Position numbers and translations under genes: made by a program. A stretch of DNA of 64,000 nucleotides from positions 14,927,724-14,991,723 of the forward strand of contig NC_084815.1 in assembly GCF_963583255.1 (NCBI RefSeq), read 5' to 3'. The DNA comes from Pyrus communis (Eukaryota; Streptophyta; Magnoliopsida; Rosales; Rosaceae). Position 1 is the first letter of the stretch. Each line of letters starts with the position of its first letter. Shown here in pieces: positions 55,627 through 64,000 of this stretch. The notes under the pieces were generated by a model. It was not told where the DNA came from, searched no databases, and saw nothing but the letters and a program-made list of their open reading frames with translations.

Positions 55627-56513
55627 TCCAAGCAGTGGTGGAGGCATCAGAGCGAGTATGGAGGTTGAATCGAAGCACACCTAAAACTAGGGTTCCGGCC
55701 GTTCGTGGGAAAATTCAGGCATTTCCCGGCCGAATTGGACTTCAGCCCAGGTATAAAAATTACTCCCCTCATTGAGATATACAATTTTGCAAAATTTTAT
55801 AATTTTTGGAGTTAGTTGAATTTTCTAGTGAGTCGAGGTGGCCGACCTTTGTGTGGGGCGGCGCGTGGGCCGAGGCACCCCCTGACCACCCTAAGCTAAA
55901 TTTTGATGTCCTGATTCCATATTTGACATATGATTAACGAAATTCCATTGAGTATAATTTCGTTAAGGTCTGACACTTGAACATTACAGTAATCGACGAT
56001 CCAACCGTTGAATTGTCACCAAACTTTGATACATTATAGTACATAATATTTGAGGACTATAGAAACTGATAGATCGGGAACCCGACATACGTATCTTCCC
56101 AAATTGGATTTGTAAGTTCATAAAATAAAACGTTGACTACCGTTGAAAATTGTGATTGGCAGAAATCCAACCGTCAGATCATGGTAAGATTTTAGTATGG
56201 TGTTTTATGAGCATAGTGAGGACCTTAGGAACTTATAGATTCAAAATCTGATGTGCAAATCTTCTGGATCGAATTACAGAGAGTTGTGGGCCCTACCGTT
56301 GACTGAGAGTTGACTTTTGGTCAACATGTCTCAAAACGTTCTAAATACTAAAATTAGTACTACAGGAGACTAAATGAAGTCTAGTGGACCTACATTGGTT
56401 AGAGAGTGACTGTGAACTACAATTGGCTTGATCCCTCCAAAGGGTACGTAGGCAGTCTAACGAGAAGTTAGATGCAACCATAAAATAAACGAGATTAAAT
56501 TTTAGTGGAAAAT
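55627..56513 (-). repeat. Right arm of the ~0.9-kb inverted repeat
   Basis: It is the reverse complement of 51984-52887. Its inner end joins the CATCCACGGGCC repeat block, and its outer end joins the stop region of the copia-2 pol gene at about 56514-56525. The last ~110 bp of LTR present in the left arm are absent here. Confidence 0.9.
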
Positions 56514-58076
56514 AAGAGAACTACAAGCAATTCAACTCAGATAATTTACGTATACCGATTCCTTGGACGAGCTTCCGAAAAGTAGACTTGGGCAATGACT
56601 CAATGAAGAGATCGACTTGGTTGTCATGAGAACGGATTTACTTGGCTTCAATGTTTGGATGCTATTGTTGCTGGTGAGAATAAAAGAACTTCGGCGCTAT
56701 GTGCCTGGTGTTGTCTCCCTTGATGTATCCCTTTTTTAACTGCTCGATACATGTTGCATTGTCTTCATAGAGCGTTGTAGGAGGTCAACGAAAAATGTAA
56801 GACCACTAGTGCTTCGAATATGTTCCATAACTACTCTCAACCAAAAGCACTCATGCTATGCTCCATGCAGGGCGAGAATCTCAGCTTGGTTCAATGAAGT
56901 CGTAACTAGCATTTGCTTGGTAGACCTCCAAGATATAGCGGTGTCTCCAACGATAAAGGCATAGCCCGTTTGAGAACGTGCCCTATATAGGTCAGACAGA
57001 TATCCAACATATGTGTAACCAACAAGGTGAGAATCAATTCAAAAACCATACAGTCCAAGATTTGTGGGTATAGAACAAGCCTAAATCCATTGTACCCTTG
57101 AGATAGCGGAAAATGTCTTTAACATCATTCCAGTGCCTACATGTGGGCACATTACTGTATCTAGCCAAAAGATTAACAGCGAAGGAGATGTCGGGTTTAG
57201 TGCATTGAGCCAAGTACAATAAAGCCTCAATTACACTCAGGTATGGAACTTCGGGTTCTAAAATCTCTTCCTCATCCTCCTTTGGACGGAAGGGATCTCA
57301 TTTAGCATTTACAGTCCGAACGACCATAGGTGTACTTGAAGGCTTCGCTTCATCCTCATTAAAACGTCGCAACACCTTTTGGGTGTAGTTTGATTGATGT
57401 ACTAGGATTCCATCCAAACAATGCTCGATCTCCAGGCCTAGATAGTATCGAGTTTTCCCAAGATCTTTCATCTCAAATTCTGATTTCAAGTGCGTGGCAA
57501 TTTCCTCAAACTTTGCAGGAGTTCCAATGAGGTTCATGTCGTCGACATAAACTGTAACGATTGCAAATCTAGAACTATTTGAACCAGTCAATGGAAGTCA
57601 TTTTGGAACTTTCATGTATATTTCCGTATCCAGATCCCCATAGAGATACGCAGTTACCACGTCCATAAGTTGCATATTCATTTTTTCAGAAACTACCAAA
57701 CTGATTAGGTAGCGGAAAGTTATGACATCCATTACGGGGGAAACGTCTTATCATAATCAATCCCAGGGCGCTGAGAGAAGCCTTGCACTACGAGGTGTGC
57801 TTTGTATCGCACTTATTCATTCTTCTCATTACGCTTCCTCACGAAAACCCACTTGTAGGCAATGGGCTTCACACGTGGTGGTGTAGGAACAAAAGGTTCA
57901 AACACTTTACGTTTCGCAAGTGAATCGAGTTCGACTTGGATTACTTGTTTCCAATTTGACCAATCGGTTCTACGTTGGCATTCATCAACGGAACATTGTT
58001 CAATGTCATCGCTAAGCATGTTGTCAGTAGCTACTGTGTACGCAAATACATTGTCAACGATCATCTCATTTCGATT
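56514..58076 (-). pseudogene. copia-2 reverse transcriptase and RNase H, with an internal deletion
   Basis: Minus-strand pieces 58064-57813, 57591-57298 and 57219-57034 give IAYKWVFVRKRNEKNE, LVVQGFSQRPGIDYDKTFPP, DTEIYMKVPK, then directly FAIVTVYVDDMNLIGTPAKF and LAQCTKPDISFAVNLLARYS. About 70 codons normally found between K-V-P and Y-V-D-D are missing. RNase H blocks continue to DNQVDLFIESLPKSTFRKLV at about 56540-56610 and the stop near 56525. Confidence 0.87.
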
Positions 58077-59442
58077 CTAAACCTCATCCAATACTGCGTA
58101 GTGGACCGAAATCTCACGATTCTCAGGAGGTCGATTTATCTTGTCTAAGACATCACCGTAATCTATAACAACCTCATGCATTAGAATGGATGAGTGAGCA
58201 ATGGTCGTTTTTAAATTAGGGTCACTAGTTGGTGCCGATTTCCTCTTCTGGGGTTGTGAATCCTTTGAACCAAGGGGTTTGCCACGCTTCAGGGTCAGAA
58301 CAGATAATTGTTTAGCCGCCCACGTGGAAGGGCTTCCCCACATTCGGGGACGGTCTGGCCTTCCTAGGCAGGATTGTGATGTATGTGGGGTATATCTATC
58401 ATTGCAAGTGAGTTTGTAACGGGTATATGTGATATTGTCACCTTAGCTAGATTAGTAAAAGCATCTGGCATGCTTTAAGCAATGCTCTGAAGATCTATAA
58501 TTTATCGCACCTCAGTTTCAGACTGGGCAGTGCGAGGATCTAAATGAGACATAGTGGGAGCATACCACGACAATTCGCGACGTTCTCCAGGAATGTTAGC
58601 ATGCTTATCTCCCCTTAACGACGGGAATACTATCTCATCAAAGTGACAATCCGCAAAACATAAGGTAAAAAGATTTCTTGTCAAGGGTTCTATATAGCGA
58701 ACAATTGATGGCGAATCATAACTGACATATATTCCTATTTTTTTCGGATGACCCATTTTGTACGTAGTGGTGACGCTATTGGCACATAAAATACGCACCG
58801 TAACACACGTAAATGCAAGACGTCAGGCTCGTATCCAGTAACAAACTGTAATAGTGAATGAGGTTGGATAACAGTGGGCCTCAGGTGGACCAGTATAGCT
58901 GCGTGCAATATTGCATAGCCCCAGGCAGATACCAGCAGTTTGGTTCTCATAATTAAAGTCCAAGTTATCAATTGAAGGCGCTTTATGAAACTAGGCTGTT
59001 TTGGGTGTGAACATGGGGTACAGGATGTTCCACATCAATCCCTACTGACATGCAATAATCGTCAAAAGTCTGTGACGTAAACTCTCCAGCATTATCCAAT
59101 TGAATCGACTTGATTGGATAATCAGGGTAGTGAGCCCTTAACTTAATAATTTTTGCTAGGAGCTTTGCAAATGCAGCGTTGCGTACGGACAACAGGCAAA
59201 CATGTGACCATCGTGTTGATGCATCAACTAACACCATAAAATATCTGAATGGTCCGCAAGTTGTTGAATAAGTCCACAAATATCCCCTTGAATCCTCTAA
59301 AGAAACTTAGGGGGTTGTGAATGATCTTTGTAATCGAAGGTTGAGTATTCAACTTTCCCAAAGAACATGCTTTGAATGGTGGGAATCCAACATAGGGAGG
59401 TAACCGATGCCCACGAGATGTTTTAAGGATATGGCGCATCAT
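58077..59442 (-). pseudogene. copia-2 GAG-pre-integrase and integrase, with breaks
   Basis: Pieces 59442-59224, 59279-58983, 58971-58735, 58798-58502 and 58343-58077 read FMVLVDASTRWSHVCLLSVR, KSIQLDNAGEFTSQTFDDYC and VEHPVPHVHTQNSLV, then YVSYDSPSIVRYIEPLTRNL and CHFDEIVFPSLRGDKHANIP. Both integrase aspartates are visible, while the Glu region is damaged. The layout is nearly the same as in copia-1, so the two elements are relatives. Confidence 0.87.
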
Positions 59443-59935
59443 GTCATGTCCAGGATGTCCGAAATGGTCATGCCAAAGAAAGTGCTCTGGAACTTAGGCA
59501 CAAGGCCGAACAATGGTGGGCTTCTATACTGCGAATGGTTGTGATGTACAACCTACTCGAGAGACGTTCCAACTTCTTATCAATACGCTTCTGGCCATAT
59601 TCGTACGAAGTGATACAAAAAAATTCAGAACCATTATCTTCAGTGGTTTTAACATGATATTGATTATCTCGAATATCTCTAAAACTCAACAATGTTCTTC
59701 TGGAATGTGGAGAATAGAGTGCCTTTTTAGTGGTTAAAAATGTACCATTGGACAACATGATACGGGTCTTTCTGTATCCTTCAACCAGGTTAGATGGGGC
59801 TAAAAGAGTTGTCAGAGGTGCTTTCTTGGGTATAAAGTTAGTAAAATAGTGTCACTCACGCAAGATGGTGTGTGTGGTAGCACAATCAGCTAGACAATTA
59901 AGTTTCCCACTAGACATACCTAGAAATAAATTGAT
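59443..59935 (-). pseudogene. copia-2 protease to GAG-pre-integrase region, with breaks
   Basis: Frames include IVDCATTHTIL-like sequence at about 59860-59890 (the protease active site has lost its usual D-S), TLLSFRDIRDNQYHVKTTED (59468-59758) and HDHFGHPGHDMMRHILKTSR near 59400-59460. The order matches copia-1. Confidence 0.75.
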
Positions 59936-60159
59936 TGAATTGGTCATATGCATAAATATGATTCCATTCATTCAATTAAGTAATTCAAGAAAGAATATCC
60001 ATAAAATAACAATCCATAATTCAAAACAAACTAAAACTAAACAAATTATTCCAAATACTTAGAAAAATTGTTCAAAATTAAACCATAAACCTAGAAAACT
60101 AGGGGAAAGGGGCCGGCCACTCGTAGTGGGTTTGGCCACTAGAGGTAAAACACCCTAAA

Positions 60160-61165
60160 ACATGTCTAATTTATTCGTTCATAGGCAATAACGCCTCTTG
60201 AAAATTAGATATCTCCATTGATGTAGTAGCATCTTCCAGATGTTCCACATGTGCAAAGTTAGACTCACGACGGGAATGATACTTGGCAATAGCCTCGGGG
60301 TTAGCTCGGCATACGCGTGACCAAAGATCATTTGATCCACAGCAGTAGCACATGTCCATTGAAGTGGAAACCGGTTGAACAATAACTTTTCCTTTGTTCT
60401 TGAAGTTCAGGGTCTTAGGTGCAAGAGGTGGACGCTACTGGGTCACATTTCCTCCCTTGGGTGGGCCTTGGTTCTGTGGACTGTGGGCCCATGGTAGGGC
60501 TTACCGCCCATTTCCACGGCCACGATGATTTTTTGTCGTTTATGCCTATGAGAATTGGTCGTGTGCGCTTCAGGTGCAGCGTGAGCCACTCGATCGGGCT
60601 TGATGATTCTTCATCAAAAGTTGGTTCTACTTTTCAGTGAAAAGTAGTACAGAGATCAAATTCAAAAAATTTGGTGAACTTCTATGCCTTATATTGTTGC
60701 CGCAGGACAATATTGGTGGCATGGAAGGTTGAATAGGTTTTCTCCAGGAGATCTGATTCGGTTAGATCCACTTTACAGAACTTCAGTAGTGATCAGATTT
60801 TACAAACTTTAGAGTTGTATTCATTCACAGACTTAAAGTCTTGGAAGTGAAGATGCTGCCAGTCGTGTCTTGCTTCAGCAAGTATATGTCTTTCTGGTGA
60901 TCCAAATGGTCGGCCAGAGCAAGCCAGAGGGTGCATGGGTCCTCCTCACCGAGGTATTTGGTTTACAGAGCCTTATAGATGTGTCTTCGAATGAAGATCA
61001 TTGCAGTAGCTTTCTGAGCTTTGTCGACATATTTGTCGTTGGTAAGTGCCTCGATGGTGGCTCTAATACCCTTTGCGATGAGATGGAGCTTCACGTCTTG
61101 AACCCACTTCAGGTAGTTTCTTCCAGAGCGGTGAAATCGAGCTTGTTCAAGTTTGACATGTTCCT
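60160..61165 (-). pseudogene. copia-2 gag remnant
   Basis: It begins MSNLNKLDFTALE at about 61160 on the minus strand, close to the MTNLEKLNFVALD start of copia-1. It breaks quickly and ends with CYCCGSNDLWSRVCRANPEA, a knuckle whose His is now Trp (60359-60171), and an acidic tail. Stops and shifts are numerous. Confidence 0.8.
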
Positions 61166-62382
61166 AAAATAGATGGTACAACAAAAACGTGATTAGTCAT
61201 ATAATGATCCATAGACATATAACGTTGAACATTTAGGTTTTGTAGACATGTATTGGTTTAATTTATGCATGAAAACTATAGGTTTTATGTGGTAAGTTTT
61301 GAACGAAAACTTCAGGTTTTATGCATGAAACTATAGGTTCAATTTAGTTTTATGAACGATTAATTCATAAAGGAGAGGTTCCTACAAGAAACACAGAATG
61401 CAATATGTTGACTTAAGTGTTGTGGATTTGAGTTTCTTTGGGAACTTAAGTGTGAGAGCTTTGTTACTACAAAAGATGTCAACGGTTCAAAGTATAAAAA
61501 TAAATTATTGAATCGATAATGTCCAAAAGAAAATTCAGGTCAATAATTTTGGATTTAATTGTCATCTTAATGGACTATAGGTCACTTTTAATTAATTCAA
61601 TAGATCGGAACCAAATAGGGTCGATTGTGGAAGCAAAATAATGCCAAAAATTAGCAAAGGGTTTGAAAAACCATAGCCCAATGGTATTTGGGCTAGGTGC
61701 CGTGAATAGGGCAAAGCCCTATAGGCTTTCGGGCTCGGGGTTAAGGCTGCAAAAGTAGCCCATATGTGGCTGCAGGCCGAGAGACAAGAAGCCCAACAAC
61801 AAGCTGCTGACGTGGTTGGGTTGAGACCAACACACGGGAGCAAGCCCAGAAGCTTGCGGGTATGTGAGGAAACCCCACCCGCAGCTAGGTTTGGTTTTGG
61901 GCTGCAGTGACTAAGCCCAGCCTCGTGGGCTAGTTGATAGAAACGCGGGTCGTGGCAAGGCCTAAGCCCAGCAGCACAACTGCTGGCGTGGGCTGAGACG
62001 AAATGACCAACCCAACATGCGTTGGTGTGGGTCGGGGCTGCAGGCACGTGGTAAGAAATCAAACCAAGCATACAACTTGGCTGTCCACAGTATGCAGCGA
62101 AGCCCAAAGGCTTCAGCAAAGGTCCAAGAAGTCAAACGACGTCGTCTCAAGAGGGTCTCCACACGGCTGGGCTTCAGGCCAATGCAGTTGTCCTTGTGGT
62201 GGTGCCACAATGGAAAAATCCCAATTTCCTTTCTCTTTTTCGAATTCACTAGGGTTTGAAAAATCCTAACATGTTTCTAATTTATTAATATTCTTTGACT
62301 CACAATTTTATGTAGCAATTTAATTGCGTAATGCATGAAACACACATATATATATATATATTGACAATTATTTGAAACATAT

Positions 62383-62429
<47 letters not shown>

Positions 62430-62627
62430 TAAGGAAAATATAAACATAAAGGGGTTCATGCATCATGGGGAATGTTTTCATGCTTCGTGGACGTTTCAAA
62501 TATCTTCCTTTATTTTAAGCATACTTGATTAGCAGAAAACAAATAAAAGCCTTTGAATTTTGTGGAAGATAACCTCCTCCTCTGATCCGTCAGTTCCTCA
62601 GCTTCTGGCAATAGCGTGCTGATAACA
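61166..62627 (-). other. Long 5' leader of copia-2 between primer site and gag
   Basis: About 1.4 kb separates the primer site from gag, long for a copia element. A GC-rich block at about 61640-62200 has open frames in both strands (61592-62119, 61962-62249, 62003-62269), but none shows a domain I know. Repeated GGGCTT/AAGCCC words suggest low-complexity or captured DNA. An AT run lies at 62385-62427. Confidence 0.5.
62385..62427. repeat. AT dinucleotide microsatellite
   Basis: This is an uninterrupted AT/TA run of about 43 bp, with a shorter run at about 62346-62361. Confidence 0.95.
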
Positions 62628-62896
62628 TGTTGTAGGCCTATTTAACTAAGTTATCTAAGGAATAGAGAGGGAGGGGGTCGCCGGTAGCAAGAGAGAAAAG
62701 AGAGATTTAATTGTGAGGTATGTGTTGTGTCACCCCCATTGTGCCTTTATTTATAGTAGTAGGATAGGTAAAATCCTTACCCTTTTAGGATTACAACTCT
62801 TAATAAGTAATCAACTCCTAATAGGAATATAAGAGATATTCCTAGATCTCCTAGGATTTACACAATCACATTCCTATTCTAAATATGACTGCAACA
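62628..62896 (-). repeat. 5' LTR of copia-2
   Basis: It is 269 bp, matching 51248-51492 apart from about a dozen changes and an extra GC-rich piece (GGGGGTCGCCGGTAGCAAGA at about 62670). The primer site TGTTATCAGCACG lies at its gene-side edge on the minus strand. The TSD ATTTT follows at 62897-62901. Confidence 0.93.
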
Positions 62897-64000
62897 ATTT
62901 TGTGATTTCAAATAATAAAAATGAATTTAATAGAAAATAATTAAATAAAGTGACAAAATAAAATAAACTAAAAGAAAACAGTTTTTGAAAATTAAAATAT
63001 AAAAGTCTCGGGTTCCGCTATCACCTTAACAATCCTATGTAGTTCTTCCAATTATTTATGAATTACACATGCATATTTTGAAGGTTAGGTTTTCCTAATA
63101 TATGCCTACTTGGACCCCCAACATAGAGCGTATATTAAACATGCAATCCGTCTGTGGTATTTAGATCAAATCTAAACATGCATGACTCATTAAGCTTTAT
63201 GAAACCTTTTGAAAAACCATATAACCCTTATGACATGGTATTCATTCTAAGTGAACTTGCACATATTAACCACAAGAAGCCTTCCTCAATTTCAGGGACC
63301 GACCTCCTACCAAAATTGCATCATATTACTTTTCTAAATATCCTAATTGTACATAAACATTAAGACAATTAGATAGTTTAAACTGGTCATTAATAGTTCA
63401 AACCTACATGCATAATATCATAAGCAAATTGAAAAGAAACTGCATATTCTTACTAAGGCTTGTGGCCTCGTCCTAGCGAGCGAAAATTAGTTACTAACAA
63501 TCATAAAATAAAATATTATTAAAAATAAGGATAGAAAACACCTTGAAATACAAATCTTCAAAGCCTAGCAAAGTTCTCTAACATATTATGTGTTCTTCTC
63601 CTCTCTTTTTGTCCTCTAACCCTAATGACTAAAAAGCCTTATTTATACTACTACATAATTAAAATCCTTACTAGAAAAGGTCTTCTAAAAACTAGGAAAC
63701 ATAATAGAATAAGGCAACTAGGAAATACATTCTTATTCTAACTTTGGGAAATCTGTCTAGCCACAAATCAGCCACGTTTTTGGACTTCCAGGGCTCCAAA
63801 ATAGGCCCAAAACAACTTGAACTAAAGCTTGAGATGTCTCGAACATAATTTCAGAGGGCCTTGAACCCAAAAGACATCATCTTGGACACCAAAAAGCCAA
63901 AATAAGCCCAAAACGTCACTTTGACAGTACTGTACGCCACTCCTTTATTTCTTTGCCATAAATAAACTGCTTTGTAGAAAATCTGAAACTTTGATACGAT
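62897..64000 (-). mobile_element. Gypsy LTR-B, 5' part (minus strand), running off the window
   Basis: The reverse complement aligns with LTR-A: ATTAGGAAAACCTAACCTTC (near 63080), then TGATGCAATTTTGGTAGGAG (near 63310), then AGTATAAATAAGGC (near 63640). It is uninterrupted where LTR-A is split by the solo LTR, so it shows the empty site. The promoter-proximal part extends beyond 63700, and the start is outside the window. Confidence 0.8.

Larger units (their letters stand above)
51248..62896 (-). mobile_element. Ty1-copia retrotransposon (copia-2), minus strand, with nested insertions
   Basis: LTRs at 51248-51492 and 62628-62896 share TGTTGTAGGCCTATTTAACT at one edge and ATGACTGCAACA at the other. 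A perfect 5-bp TSD ATTTT lies at 51243-51247 and 62897-62901. A polypurine tract (minus AAGGGGGAA) adjoins the left LTR, and the primer site TGTTATCAGCACG adjoins the right LTR. Minus-strand order is gag, protease, integrase, polymerase, RNase H, all broken. A 4.6-kb insertion occupies 51873 to about 56513. Confidence 0.95.

Noticed and set aside
51873..56513. Single foldback transposon with 0.9-kb terminal inverted repeats
   Set aside because: The left ~110 bp extends beyond the inverted match and ends as a gypsy LTR next to a polypurine tract at the other side. LTR pieces in opposite orientation explain it better.
61592..62119. 175-codon Cys/His/Pro-rich minus ORF
   Set aside because: It is a GC-rich repeat-like block in a copia leader, open on both strands, with no domain. 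Kept only as a composition finding.

Overview
The window is plant nuclear DNA, from a eudicot and probably from the rose family (Rosaceae). The family is a guess from sequence style, not something the sequence proves. It is AT-rich and intron-bearing. It holds one intact host gene, and most of the rest is layered transposable elements and old pararetrovirus DNA. I found no bacterial-type operon, CRISPR array, rRNA or true tRNA gene.

Region 1 (1-7.9 kb): a complete beta-adaptin gene on the minus strand. It has 15 coding exons whose splice junctions all resolve at GT/AG in the correct phase, giving 906 residues. It encodes the large beta subunit of the AP-1/AP-2 clathrin adaptor complexes. The long last intron has been invaded by a MITE-like element that carries a GGT-type microsatellite.

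Region 2 (7.86-14.6 kb): small DNA transposons and two dead LINEs. The first LINE has a perfect 15-bp target site duplication (TSD) and sits inside a MITE whose edge lies about 220 bp upstream of the adaptin start codon. The second LINE, on the minus strand, adjoins another MITE.

Region 3 (14.6-35.6 kb): two decayed endogenous pararetroviruses (Caulimoviridae) of different lineages. The first is split by a Ty1-copia element (copia-1, TSD ATATA). The 5' LTR of copia-1 contains about 0.55 kb of plastid DNA made from three separate chloroplast genes (ycf2, rpl2, atpB). A tRNA-derived SINE with a 14-bp TSD lies in the tail of the first virus. The second virus is rearranged: its intergenic/primer-site segments face opposite to its main coding block, and a protease plus capsid piece is duplicated.

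Region 4 (35.6-51 kb): a Ty3-gypsy LTR (LTR-A) split by a solo LTR, a gag stub, copia fragments (copia-4, copia-3), and two more solo LTRs with recognisable flanking duplications.

Region 5 (51-64 kb): an 11.6-kb minus-strand Ty1-copia element (copia-2, TSD ATTTT) sits inside an inverted copy of the same gypsy LTR family (LTR-B). Copia-2 itself carries a 4.6-kb insertion: a 3-kb gypsy LTR, a 0.9-kb inverted repeat and a DNA transposon.

Only the adaptin gene looks functional. The rest records a sequence of insertions that can be ordered from the nesting and the TSDs. I see no convincing new biochemical system. The most unusual item is the plastid mosaic inside a retrotransposon LTR.
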